A stretch of 9,445 nucleotides of DNA from Opitutales bacterium (lineage in GTDB: Bacteria > Verrucomicrobiota > Verrucomicrobiia > Opitutales > T3Sed10-336): contig SLOW01000328.1 of NCBI GenBank assembly GCA_007132315.1, positions 1 through 9,445 of the forward strand, in the 5' to 3' direction. The notes beneath the pieces were generated by a model, which saw only the letters and a program-made list of their open reading frames with translations, searched no databases and was not told where the DNA came from. Numbering within the stretch: the stretch's first letter is position 1; the number at the start of each line of letters is the position of its first letter. Position numbers and translations under genes: made by a program. Of this stretch, positions 1-7,031 are shown one piece after another.

Positions 1-1
1 C

Positions 2-46
2 AGAAGGCTGGGTATCGATACTGTGGAACCGCTGATATCAGGATGA
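2..46 (+). CDS. 3' end of a gene upstream of eboE (partial)
   Basis: An open frame enters from the left edge and ends with TGA at 44-46, encoding the last 14 residues RRLGIDTVEPLISG. Its stop overlaps the eboE start codon in the arrangement ATGA (43-46), which is typical of translationally coupled operon partners. That overlap is the main reason for preferring this frame over the competing one that stops at 34-36. Too little protein is visible to identify it. By context it should be another ebo gene, such as eboD, eboC or eboB, but this is inference only. Confidence 0.45.
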   Translation, partial: RRLGIDTVEPLISG

Positions 47-1281
47 AGATAGACGGAAAGCCGGCCGGCTACCTTGCATATTGCAGCAACATCCATCCGG
101 GTGAAACGCTCGACGAAACCTGGAATCAGTTGCGCGTGCATCTCCCGGCGTTGAAAGCGAGACTGTCACCGCAGGCCCCTTTTGGGGTCGGGTTGCGGTT
201 GTCGGCGACGGCGGCGCGGGAACTGACCGAGTCCTCGCGCCTGCGGGCGTTCCGGGAGTGGCTGGTGTCCGAGGGGCTGTACGTGTTTACCATGAACGGA
301 TTCCCCTACGGGGCGTTTCACGGGACGCGGGTGAAGGAGGCGGTTTATGCGCCGGATTGGCGGACGGACGAACGGGTCGCCTACACACGGGATCTGATGA
401 CGGTTTTCTCGGGGTTGTTGCCGGAGGGCGGGGAGGGGAGCGTTTCAACCTCGCCGCTTTCCTATAAGTTCTGGATTCCGGAGGGGCCGGAGCGGGAGGC
501 GGCTTTCGGACAATGTGCCCGGCGCCTGGCCGCGCTCGCCCGGGAGATGGCCGAGGTCGAGGAGCGGACGGGTCGATGGCTGCACCTCGACCTGGAGCCG
601 GAACCGGATTGCCTGTTGGAGACGAGCGTCGAAACGGCGGCCTTCTTTAACGGGCCTCTGCGCGAGGCAGGCGGACTGTATTTGGAGAACGAATACGGCA
701 TGACGCGCGAACGCGCGGAAACGTTGATCCGGCGTCATATTCAGGTGTGTTACGACACCTGTCACTTCGCCGTGGAGTTCGAGGATCCCGTGGCCGCACT
801 CGACCGGTTGTGTGCGGCCGGAATCGGCATCGGCAAGGTGCAGATCAGCGCGGCGTTGCGCTTGCTGTTTTCCGGCGAACCGGCGGACGACGATCAGGTG
901 AGGCGCCTGGAAGCGTTCGCGGAATCGACCTACCTGCACCAGGTGGTCGAACGAAACGCGGACGGGAGGATTCGCCGTTACCGGGATTTGCCCCAGGCGT
1001 TGGAGGCACCGCGCGACAAACGGCCGCGGGAGTGGCGTATTCACTTTCATGTACCGGTCTTCGCGGCGGAGTTCGGCGGGCTGCATTCAACCCGCGAGGA
1101 TATCCGCGACGCTCTCGAGGCGGTGCGGTCCCGCGGACTGTCCCGGCACCTGGAGATCGAAACCTACACTTGGGACGTTCTCCCGGCGGAGCTGAAGGGC
1201 GATTTGCTCGACTCCATTGAACGGGAATACCGGTGGACGCTGGAAATGCTCGGTGTCGCCGCCGGTTCGGGTGATGCATGA
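43..1281 (+). CDS. eboE: EboE-like metabolite traffic protein (xylose isomerase-like TIM barrel)
   Basis: A 412-residue cytoplasmic protein without signal peptide or membrane segment. It resembles the EboE family, sugar-phosphate isomerase/epimerase-type TIM barrels encoded in ebo clusters. Ebo products are implicated in making or moving a small metabolite, for example export of the scytonemin precursor in cyanobacteria; the reaction of EboE is not known. Putative metal-site segments appear in the expected order: LHLDLEPEPD (180-189, E185), CYDTCH (236-241, D238 and H241), KVQIS (265-269), RIHFHVPVF (332-340, H334 and H336) and HLEIETYTW (369-377, E373). The N-terminal NGFPYGAFHG (85-94) is also family-like. 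The ATG overlaps the previous stop (ATGA) and has no strong ribosome site, so translation is probably coupled. The frame is open upstream of this ATG, so a longer start is formally possible. eboF follows 57 bases later. Confidence 0.85.
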   Translation: MKIDGKPAGYLAYCSNIHPGETLDETWNQLRVHLPALKARLSPQAPFGVGLRLSATAARELTESSRLRAFREWLVSEGLYVFTMNGFPYGAFHGTRVKEAVYAPDWRTDERVAYTRDLMTVFSGLLPEGGEGSVSTSPLSYKFWIPEGPEREAAFGQCARRLAALAREMAEVEERTGRWLHLDLEPEPDCLLETSVETAAFFNGPLREAGGLYLENEYGMTRERAETLIRRHIQVCYDTCHFAVEFEDPVAALDRLCAAGIGIGKVQISAALRLLFSGEPADDDQVRRLEAFAESTYLHQVVERNADGRIRRYRDLPQALEAPRDKRPREWRIHFHVPVFAAEFGGLHSTREDIRDALEAVRSRGLSRHLEIETYTWDVLPAELKGDLLDSIEREYRWTLEMLGVAAGSGDA

Positions 1282-1304
1282 CGCGGGGCGAATGACGTCC
1301 GGTT

Positions 1305-1319
1305 GCCCGGTGCCCGGGC
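1305..1319 (+). other. Small GC hairpin between eboE and eboF
   Basis: GCCCGG (1305-1310) and CCGGGC (1314-1319) form a perfect 6-bp stem with a three-base loop. It lies just before the eboF ribosome site at 1323-1333. There is no T run, so it is not an obvious terminator. It could affect mRNA stability or the relative translation of the two genes, or be a chance result of high GC. Confidence 0.35.
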
Positions 1320-1322
1320 GAC

Positions 1323-1333
1323 GGAGAGAGGAG
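1323..1333 (+). promoter_or_regulatory. Ribosome binding site of eboF
   Basis: The purine-rich GGAGAGAGGAG lies five bases before the ATG at 1339 and is one of the two clear Shine-Dalgarno sites in the window. It decides the eboF start. The in-frame TTG at 1303 lies upstream of this site and would add 12 residues that do not fit the family. Confidence 0.75.
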
Positions 1334-1338
1334 ACTTT

Positions 1339-2715
1339 ATGCGAAGGACGGTGGTCGTGAACGTGGTCGGGTTGACTCCGGAATTACTGGGGGAGCACAC
1401 GCCGTTTCTGTCCAGCTGGATCGGCCGGGGCGGTATGGCGAACGCGGGGCCGTTGACTCCGGCGGTGACCTGTTCGGTCCAGGCGACGTACCTGACGGGC
1501 GAAAAGCCCTCCCGGCACGGCATTGTCGCCAACGGGTGGTATTTCCGGGAAATGGACGAGATCAAGTTCTGGCGTCAGTCGAACCGTCTGGTGGAGTCGC
1601 CCAAGGTCTGGGAAACCGCGAAGCGCGAGGATCCCTCGTTCACCTGCGCGAATCTGTTCTGGTGGTACAACATGAACTCGACCGTCGATTACCTGGTCAC
1701 ACCGCGGCCCATTTACCGGGCGGACGGGGTCAAGTTGCCGGACATATACACGGAGCCGGCGGGGTTTCGGGACGAGTTGCAGGGGCGGTTGGGGACATTT
1801 CCGCTGTTCAATTTCTGGGGGCCGTTGACCGATATTCGATCAAGTCAGTGGATCGCCGATTGCGCCCGGCTGACAGAGGAAAAGATGGCTCCGACGCTGA
1901 CGCTGGTGTACTTGCCTCATCTCGATTACAACCTCCAGCGGCTGGGGCCCGGCGATCCGGCACTGGCCCGGGATCTGCGGGAAATCGACCGGGTGTGCGA
2001 GCGCTTGATCGGTTTCTACGAGGCGCGGGATGTGTCGGTGATCCTCCTTTCGGAGTACGGCGTCACGCCGGTCGATCACCCGGTCGCGTTGAACCGGGTG
2101 CTTCGCCGGGCCGGGTATATCACGGTGCGGGAGGAGTTGGGGCAGGAGATCCTGATTCCGGGCGGCAGCCGGGCGTTTGCGGTGGCGGACCACCAGATCG
2201 CCCATGTATACGTCCGCCACCCCCGCGATCTCGAACCGGTCCGGGAGCTCTTGAGTGGCGTTCCCGGCGTCGGTGAATTGCTCGACGCGGAAGGGAAGGC
2301 CCGTCGCGGGCTTGCCCATCCGCGTTCCGGCGAACTGGTAGCCCTGGCCGAACCCGGCTCGTGGTTTTCCTATTACTACTGGCTGGATGACCGGAAGGCG
2401 CCGGATTTTGCGCCCAACGTCGATATCCACAACAAACCCGGTTTCGACCCGGCGGAGTTGTTCATCGATCCGGCGATCTCCTTGCCGCGAGTCAAGGCCT
2501 CACTCCGCCTGCTGCAGAAGAAACTGGGCTTCCGGTACGTGATGGATCTCATCCCGCGCCACGGCGACCTGGTCAAAGGCTCCCACGGCCTGCCCGCCGA
2601 GACCGCCGCCGCCGGCCCCCTGGTGGCGTCGAATAGGCCGGGATTGCTGAAAGAGGGCACCATCCCGGCCGAAGGTATTCACGATCTGATCCTGGCCCAT
2701 CTGAGGGGGGAATGA
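1339..2715 (+). CDS. eboF: EboF-like phosphodiesterase/nucleotide pyrophosphatase family protein
   Basis: A 458-residue protein of the type I phosphodiesterase/nucleotide pyrophosphatase branch of the alkaline phosphatase superfamily, placed directly after eboE as expected for EboF. The start MRRTVVVNVVGLTPELL matches the usual beta-strand start of the fold, and a good ribosome site precedes it. The predicted nucleophile is T44 in TPAVTCSVQATYLTG (40-54). D196 in PHLDYNLQRLGP (193-204) and H416 in KGSHGLP (413-419) fit metal-ligand positions. However, the usual D-xxx-H, SDHG and N-terminal D-G ligands read D196-xxx-Q200, S-E239-Y240-G and V10-G11. The metal centre is therefore altered, and the reaction and substrate are unknown. 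There is no signal peptide, so the protein should be cytoplasmic. The next gene, manC, begins 71 bases later without overlap, so eboF is probably the last ebo gene here. The family call is firm; the eboF symbol rests on context and recalled similarity. Confidence 0.8.
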   Translation: MRRTVVVNVVGLTPELLGEHTPFLSSWIGRGGMANAGPLTPAVTCSVQATYLTGEKPSRHGIVANGWYFREMDEIKFWRQSNRLVESPKVWETAKREDPSFTCANLFWWYNMNSTVDYLVTPRPIYRADGVKLPDIYTEPAGFRDELQGRLGTFPLFNFWGPLTDIRSSQWIADCARLTEEKMAPTLTLVYLPHLDYNLQRLGPGDPALARDLREIDRVCERLIGFYEARDVSVILLSEYGVTPVDHPVALNRVLRRAGYITVREELGQEILIPGGSRAFAVADHQIAHVYVRHPRDLEPVRELLSGVPGVGELLDAEGKARRGLAHPRSGELVALAEPGSWFSYYYWLDDRKAPDFAPNVDIHNKPGFDPAELFIDPAISLPRVKASLRLLQKKLGFRYVMDLIPRHGDLVKGSHGLPAETAAAGPLVASNRPGLLKEGTIPAEGIHDLILAHLRGE

Positions 2716-2786
2716 ATCCGGGGAACACGGGGGCCGTCGTCTTTCGAGGTTGAGTTTTCACCGTTTCTTTCTTCTGTTCGGGAGTG

Positions 2787-3875
2787 ATGAGCAAACGATT
2801 CGTAGTCATCATGGCCGGCGGGCGAGGCGAGCGTTTCTGGCCGCAGAGTCGTCTGCACCGTCCCAAGCACCTCCTGCCCATCGTGGGCGATAAGCCGATG
2901 CTGACGCAGACGGTGGAGCGGCTGGACGGCTTTGTGCCGCCGGAGAATATTTTCATTATCACCAACCGGGAACAGCGCGAGGCGGTGCTGTCGGTTTGCC
3001 CGTCGGTTCCCGCCGAAAACGTGGTCAGCGAGCCGGTGGGCCGGGACACCGCCGCCGCGGTGGGGCTGGCCATGGTGCTGGTCCGCGGCCGGGACCCGGA
3101 CGCCTCGCTCGCCATGCTCCCGGCGGACCACGTGATTCGCGACCGCGACGGCTTTCAAACCGTTCTCGAGACCGCCTTTTCGGCGGCGGAGCGGGAGCCG
3201 GTGCTGGTGACTATCGGTATTTCGCCCACCGAGCCGGCCACCGGTTACGGCTACATTCACCGGGGGGACGAGGCGATGGAGATCGACGGCCGTTCGGTGT
3301 ACCGGGTGCGGGCGTTCGTGGAAAAGCCCAACCTGGAGACCGCGAAGCGTTACCTCGATTCCGGCGATTATTTCTGGAACGCGGGCATGTTCGTGTGGAC
3401 GGCGGCGTCGATCGCGCGGGCGCTTGAGGAACACACCCCCGGCCTCTACCAGGGGCTGGAGGAGATCCGGGACGGATTGGACGGTGGCCGCGAGCTCGAC
3501 GCGGTGTTGGAGGAGGTGTTCCCCGGGTTGGACAAGATCTCCATCGATTACGCGGTGATGGAGAAGGCGGAGAACGTGATGACCGTCGAATCGGAATTCG
3601 ACTGGGACGACGTCGGTTCCTGGCCGGCTGTGGCCCGTCACTTCGAACCCGACGAGCGCGGAAACACCTTGCGCGGCGCGGTCCGGGTGACCGGGGGTGA
3701 AGACAACATCGTGATTTCGGATTCGGACCACCTGGTGGCGGTTTGCGGGGCGGACGATCTGATCGTGGTGCACACCGGCGACGCGACGCTGGTCTGTCCC
3801 AAAGACAAGGCTCAGGACATCAAGAAACTGGTCAAGGAGCTCGGGGACGATCCGCGTTGGCAATCCCTGATGTGA
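2787..3875 (+). CDS. manC: Mannose-1-phosphate guanylyltransferase
   Basis: A 362-residue cytoplasmic nucleotidyltransferase that makes GDP-mannose from mannose-1-phosphate and GTP, feeding polysaccharide, glycan or GDP-fucose synthesis. The N-terminal signature MAGGRGERFWPQSR (9-22) is followed by PKHLLPI (27-32 region), LPADHVI (111-117), the sugar-binding FVEKPN (177-182), WNAGMFVWTA (197-206), SIDYAVMEKAENV (252-264) and FDWDDVGSW (271-279). Its length is that of the single-domain enzyme; the C-terminal mannose-6-phosphate isomerase domain of long ManC/AlgA forms is absent. The start is uncertain by one codon: GTG (2784) and ATG (2787) are adjacent, and the only purine-rich site, GGGAG (2780-2784), is unusually close. 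ATG gives the conventional short N-terminus and is chosen. ruvX follows three bases after the stop, so the two genes are likely cotranscribed. Confidence 0.92.
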   Translation: MSKRFVVIMAGGRGERFWPQSRLHRPKHLLPIVGDKPMLTQTVERLDGFVPPENIFIITNREQREAVLSVCPSVPAENVVSEPVGRDTAAAVGLAMVLVRGRDPDASLAMLPADHVIRDRDGFQTVLETAFSAAEREPVLVTIGISPTEPATGYGYIHRGDEAMEIDGRSVYRVRAFVEKPNLETAKRYLDSGDYFWNAGMFVWTAASIARALEEHTPGLYQGLEEIRDGLDGGRELDAVLEEVFPGLDKISIDYAVMEKAENVMTVESEFDWDDVGSWPAVARHFEPDERGNTLRGAVRVTGGEDNIVISDSDHLVAVCGADDLIVVHTGDATLVCPKDKAQDIKKLVKELGDDPRWQSLM

Positions 3876-3878
3876 GCG

Positions 3879-4301
3879 ATGCCCCGGTACCTCGGAATCG
3901 ATTACGGCGAGAAGCGGATCGGGCTGAGCTGGGGCGACGAGCTCGGAATCGCCATGCCCTTGCCCGCCGCCGCGCGGACGGAGAAGGCCGAGCGGTGGTT
4001 TCACATCGAAGCGATGGTGCGGGAACGCGGGATTGACACCCTTGTGGTCGGTTATCCGTACAATATGGACGGTTCCGCGGGGTTTAAGGCGCGCGAAGTG
4101 GACGCGTTTGTGGAACGACTGAAGGATCGATTCTCCCTGCCGGTACATCTGGTGGACGAGCGCCTGACCTCCAGCGTGGCCGAAGCGCGGTACCGGCGGA
4201 GCGGGACCAAAGTCGATCGCAAATCGGGCCGCGTCGATTCTCATGCCGCCGCCCTGATCCTGCAGGACTTTCTCGACCGCCGCCATCCACCGGAGGGGTA
4301 G
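3879..4301 (+). CDS. ruvX: RuvX/YqgF family pre-16S rRNA nuclease (Holliday junction resolvase-like)
   Basis: A 140-residue RNase H-fold protein of the normal family length. In E. coli YqgF takes part in maturation of the 16S rRNA 5' end; the family is also annotated as a putative Holliday junction resolvase. The first strand reads YLGIDYGEKRIGLS (4-17) with catalytic D8. VVGYPYNMDGSAG (56-68) matches the conserved VVG-P-NMDG segment, HLVDERLTS (90-98) supplies E94, and RVDSHAAALIL (118-128) supplies D120. All acidic positions expected for activity are present. The ATG lies three bases after the manC stop and has no clear ribosome site, so it probably depends on readthrough of ribosomes from manC. 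No functional link between the two products is implied by this pairing. Confidence 0.92.
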   Translation: MPRYLGIDYGEKRIGLSWGDELGIAMPLPAAARTEKAERWFHIEAMVRERGIDTLVVGYPYNMDGSAGFKAREVDAFVERLKDRFSLPVHLVDERLTSSVAEARYRRSGTKVDRKSGRVDSHAAALILQDFLDRRHPPEG

Positions 4302-4313
4302 GGAACGGGATGT

Positions 4314-4378
4314 GGGGCTAGGGGCGCTGGAAGAGGGGCTCCGGCTGAAGCGCGGAGCTACGGGGAAAAAGTAGCCCC
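4314..4378 (+). other. Structured intergenic element with alternative hairpins, ruvX-truA gap
   Basis: In the 171-base gap before truA, GGGGCTA (4314-4320) can pair with TAGCCCC (4372-4378). Inside this, GCTCCG (4338-4343) pairs with CGGAGC (4353-4358), extended by GC/GC around a TGAA loop if G4352 is bulged. A competing stem joins GCTAC (4357-4361) to GTAGC (4371-4375) and uses the same right arm. No T run follows directly. It may be a ruvX terminator-like structure, a truA leader, or a copy of a dispersed intergenic palindrome. The pairings are visible; the role is not. Confidence 0.4.
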
Positions 4379-4459
4379 CAATTTCGGCGGGCGGCTCGGG
4401 GCGTGGGATGTGGTGTGGGCTTTTTTTGGGTTTCGGCTCGACCGTTTTTCTTTGGCTTT

Positions 4460-4463
4460 GGAG
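4460..4463 (+). promoter_or_regulatory. Ribosome binding site of truA
   Basis: GGAG lies nine bases before the ATG at 4473. It supports that start over the in-frame GTG at 4410, which would add 21 residues not expected in TruA. Confidence 0.6.
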
Positions 4464-4472
4464 ACTTTTCCG

Positions 4473-5204
4473 ATGCGGTGGAAATGTACCTGTGCCTTCG
4501 ACGGCGGCGCCTTTTGCGGTTGGCAGAGTCAGGCCGACGGCAGCGGGGTGCAGGATGCGATCGAGAAACGGCTGGCCGACGTGTTGGGCGGGGCGGTGCG
4601 GATACACGGGTGTTCCCGGACCGACACCGGCGTTCACGCGCGCCGGTTCGTGTTTCATTTCGACGGCGTATGGGGGCACGGAGTGGATGCCCTCCTGGCC
4701 GCCTTGCGGACCGGACTCCCGGGGGCCGTATTGGTGTTTTCGGCGCGCCGGGTTTCCGGCCGGTTTCACGCTCGCTTCTCCTCCACGGGAAAGCGGTACG
4801 CCTATTACCTCCAGGAAGGGCTTCCGCTGCCGTTCGATGCGCCATTCCGGGTTGCCAGTCACCGGGCTCTGGATACGGAGGCGATGAGGGAAGCCGCGAC
4901 CTCCCTGGTTGGACGGCGGGACTTCACCGCGTTCTCGGCCACCGGGTCGAGGGAACTGGAGTGCGCGGTGCGCGACCTGCGCCGCCTCGAGGTCTTCCGG
5001 CGCGGACGCCGCATTCGCATTGTGGTGGAAGCGGACGGGTTCCTGTACCGCATGGCCAGAACCCTGGCCGGCGGCCTGATTCGCGTCGGAGAAGGCAGAT
5101 TGCCGCCTTCGCGGCTGCGCGAAATCCTCGATTCCCGCTGTCGCACCCACGAAATCCCCACCGCGCCCGCCCACGGCCTGTTTTTGGAGCGGGTGTGGTA
5201 TTGA
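4473..5204 (+). CDS. truA: tRNA pseudouridine(38-40) synthase TruA
   Basis: A 243-residue cytoplasmic enzyme that isomerises uridine to pseudouridine at positions 38-40 of the tRNA anticodon arm. The N-terminal MRWKCTCAFDGGAFCGWQSQ matches the usual strand followed by a G-WQ motif. The catalytic aspartate is D51 in SRTDTGVHA (48-56); S48 replaces the glycine usual at the start of this motif. Further family segments are YAYYLQEG, FTAFSATGS and FLYRMARTLAGGLIRVG (near residues 190-207), the last matching the FLY-M-R-LVG core motif. Length is normal. The start is set by GGAG at 4460-4463. It lies 171 bases after ruvX, so it probably starts a separate transcript. Closeness to accD and folC recalls the E. 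coli truA-dedA-accD-folC order. Confidence 0.95.
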   Translation: MRWKCTCAFDGGAFCGWQSQADGSGVQDAIEKRLADVLGGAVRIHGCSRTDTGVHARRFVFHFDGVWGHGVDALLAALRTGLPGAVLVFSARRVSGRFHARFSSTGKRYAYYLQEGLPLPFDAPFRVASHRALDTEAMREAATSLVGRRDFTAFSATGSRELECAVRDLRRLEVFRRGRRIRIVVEADGFLYRMARTLAGGLIRVGEGRLPPSRLREILDSRCRTHEIPTAPAHGLFLERVWY

Positions 5205-5228
5205 TTCATGAACGATGAATTATTGCGG

Positions 5229-5280
5229 ATTTTGGATTTACGTCCTGCGCTTCGCGCAAAATGTGAGAAAAATCCAAAAT
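5229..5280 (+). terminator. AT-rich inverted repeat between truA and comF (possible terminator)
   Basis: ATTTTGGATTT (5229-5239) and AAATCCAAAAT (5270-5280) are perfect 11-base complements. A second hairpin, TGCGC (5246-5250) with GCGCA (5254-5258), lies in the loop. GTTTTG follows the right arm. It begins 25 bases after the truA stop and could end that transcript. The AT-rich arms contrast with the GC-rich surroundings, so a small mobile palindrome is also possible. Confidence 0.5.
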
Positions 5281-5283
5281 GTT

Positions 5284-5310
5284 TTGACTCTCGCGGCCGG
5301 GCGCTATCCT
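5284..5310 (+). promoter_or_regulatory. Possible sigma70-type promoter of comF
   Basis: TTGACT (5284-5289) and TATCCT (5305-5310) resemble -35 and -10 boxes. The spacer is only 15 bases, shorter than the usual 17. A start site near 5317 would leave a leader of about 16 bases before the comF ATG. The position just after the truA inverted repeat is where a promoter would be expected. Confidence 0.4.
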
Positions 5311-5332
5311 TGACACGAAAAACACCCCGTCC

Positions 5333-6076
5333 ATGTCACGCTGCCACCACCATCCCGCGGCCCGTTGGCTGCAACCGTTCGTCGATTTACTCTACCCGCG
5401 TTCCTGTGCGTTCTGCGGGGAGGGTGTGGAGGGGGACGTGTTTCCGCATCTGTGCGACTCCTGTGTCGGCCGGGTGCGGTGGGTTCGTCCGCCGGCCTGT
5501 GCGACCTGCGGGCATCCGTTTTTCGGGGAGGCGGACGAGGACCGGGTGTGCCCGCACTGTCTGTTCCTGCGGCCCGCTTTCGGCACGGGGTGTACCGGGG
5601 TGTTGGTGCGCGGGCCGGTGCGCGCGCTCGTTCACGGGCTGAAGTACCGTGGCCAGATCCACCTCCTCCGAGACATGCGGGAAATCCTGTCCCGGGCTGA
5701 GCCGCTACGTGCGTTTCTCGCGGGAGCCGTGCTCGTGCCGGTGCCGCTGCATCCGAGGAAACGGCGGGAACGCGGGTTCAATCAAAGTCTGCTGCTGGCC
5801 GAAACGCTGGCCGGTTTGAGCGAAGCCACGGAGGTGGAGGAAGGGCTGGTTAAGACCGCGGACACGGAATCGCAGACGCTGTTCGACCGGGAGAAGCGTC
5901 TGCGCAATCTCAAAAATGCCTTTGCTATTTCACCGGATTTTTCTTTGATTCGCAGGAAGCGTTATGTGCTGATTGACGATGTATTCACCACGGGATCGAC
6001 TTTGAACGCGTGCGCCCGGGTTCTGCGCCGCAGGGGTGCGAACCGGGTGGATGTGGCGACTTTCGGCCACGGCTAA
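5333..6076 (+). CDS. comF: ComF family phosphoribosyltransferase-like protein
   Basis: A 247-residue protein of the ComF/GntX family, whose members are tied to DNA uptake and natural competence in some bacteria; the enzyme reaction is unresolved. The N-terminal half has four CxxC pairs: C25/C28, C41/C44, C56/C59 and C73/C76, consistent with zinc binding. The C-terminal half has the phosphoribosyltransferase fold: VPVPLHPRKRRERGFNQ (135-151), a conserved ComF segment, and the PRPP-binding loop VLIDDVFTTGST (212-223) with D215 and D216. Length is normal and both domains appear intact. No ribosome site is visible before the ATG. The gene sits between truA and accD, with accD starting 18 bases after its stop, so the two are likely cotranscribed. 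Whether this organism takes up DNA cannot be told from one gene. Confidence 0.9.
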   Translation: MSRCHHHPAARWLQPFVDLLYPRSCAFCGEGVEGDVFPHLCDSCVGRVRWVRPPACATCGHPFFGEADEDRVCPHCLFLRPAFGTGCTGVLVRGPVRALVHGLKYRGQIHLLRDMREILSRAEPLRAFLAGAVLVPVPLHPRKRRERGFNQSLLLAETLAGLSEATEVEEGLVKTADTESQTLFDREKRLRNLKNAFAISPDFSLIRRKRYVLIDDVFTTGSTLNACARVLRRRGANRVDVATFGHG

Positions 6077-6094
6077 CACAATTTCCCAGTCATC

Positions 6095-6955
6095 ATGGCT
6101 TTATTCAGCAAACCGAAGTACTCCACCGTCACGGTGAAGAAGAAAGATATTCCGATCGGACTCTGGAACAAGTGTCCGATCAGCGGGGAGATCATTTACA
6201 ACAAGGAATTGGAGCAGAATCAGATGGTTGTGCCCAATAGCGGTTACCACTTTCCGATCGATCCGGATAAACGTCTGGCCGCGTTGCTCGATGAAGGCAG
6301 TTTCGAAGAGCGCGACACCGATCTGGTTTCTGTGGACGCGCTCAAGTTTACCGGCGTGGCTTCCTATGAGGACAAACTCAAGCAGCACCGGAAAAAGACC
6401 GGGCGCAAGGACGCGGTTTATTCGGGCCTGGGGAAAATTCACGGGATTCCGGTTTCCATCGCGGTGATGGATTTCCGATTTCTCGGAGCCAGTATGGGGT
6501 CGGTCGTGGGCGAGAAAGTCACGCGTACGATCGAACGGGCCATCGAACAAAGCATCCCCTGTGTTGTGATTTCCACATCGGGCGGAGCGCGGATGTACGA
6601 GGGGATTCTCAGTCTGATGCAGATGGCGAAAACAAGTGCGGCACTCGGGCGGCTGCGCGAAAAACGTCTTCCCTATGTCTCGGTGCTGACCAATCCGACT
6701 ACGGCGGGAGTGATGGCCAGTTACGCGAGTCTGGGTGATGTTATCCTGGCCGAGCCGGGCGCGCTGATCGGGTTCGCGGGTCCGCGCGTGATCAAGGAAA
6801 CCACGCAACAGGCGTTGCCGGAGGGCTTTCAGACGGCGGAATTCCTGCTCGAACACGGGCTGCTCGACCAGATCGTGCCGCGCCCGGAAATGCGCGACCG
6901 TCTGGGCAGTCTGCTGGGGGCTTTTTATCGGGGCAAGACTTGCGTGCCCGCCTGA
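6095..6955 (+). CDS. accD: Acetyl-CoA carboxylase carboxyltransferase subunit beta, zinc-ribbon cysteines lost
   Basis: A 286-residue subunit of the carboxyltransferase that, with AccA, transfers a carboxyl group from biotin to acetyl-CoA to give malonyl-CoA for fatty acid synthesis. The crotonase-fold core is intact: AVMDFRFLGASMGSVVGEKV (123-142), ISTSGGARMYEG (159-170), LTNPTTAGVMASYASLGD (198-215), IGFAGPRVIKET (225-236) and GFQTAEFLLEHGL (244-256). The N-terminal ribbon normally has two CxxC pairs; here they read C27-P-I-S30 and V46-P-N-S49, so only one of four cysteines remains and zinc binding is unlikely. The surrounding residues align well without a frameshift, so this looks like a lineage trait. 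No ribosome site is visible. accA is not in this window. folC follows after 112 bases. Confidence 0.95.
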   Translation: MALFSKPKYSTVTVKKKDIPIGLWNKCPISGEIIYNKELEQNQMVVPNSGYHFPIDPDKRLAALLDEGSFEERDTDLVSVDALKFTGVASYEDKLKQHRKKTGRKDAVYSGLGKIHGIPVSIAVMDFRFLGASMGSVVGEKVTRTIERAIEQSIPCVVISTSGGARMYEGILSLMQMAKTSAALGRLREKRLPYVSVLTNPTTAGVMASYASLGDVILAEPGALIGFAGPRVIKETTQQALPEGFQTAEFLLEHGLLDQIVPRPEMRDRLGSLLGAFYRGKTCVPA

Positions 6956-7031
6956 GTCGGCCTTTGTGGGGCCGGAGGGTGCTAGCGGGCGGTGACACAA
7001 CCGGAATGAACCGAAGCGGCAGGGGTGTCGC

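Noticed and set aside
445..1086. Minus-strand open frame of 213 codons opposite eboE
   Set aside because: eboE has clear family motifs throughout this stretch; the opposite frame has none.
1303..1338. TTG start giving 12 extra N-terminal residues to EboF
   Set aside because: The strong ribosome site at 1323-1333 points to the ATG at 1339, and the extension would disrupt the family-like N-terminus.
4410..4472. GTG start giving 21 extra residues to TruA
   Set aside because: The ATG at 4473 has GGAG at good spacing and begins exactly at the conserved TruA start.
2679..5174. Very long open frame on the minus strand (831 codons) opposite manC, ruvX and truA
   Set aside because: It runs antisense to three well-recognised genes. 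Its sequence is rich in R, H, P and G with no recognisable domain, as expected from the codon bias of GC-rich genes read backwards.
5310..5315. Perfect TTGACA box upstream of comF
   Set aside because: A matching -10 box at normal spacing would fall inside the comF coding region (about 5333-5338), and none is seen there.
5208..5642. Plus-strand ORF of 144 codons starting just after truA
   Set aside because: Most of it overlaps comF in another frame and the translation is R/C/P-rich without motifs. Its first part crosses the inverted repeat at 5229-5280.
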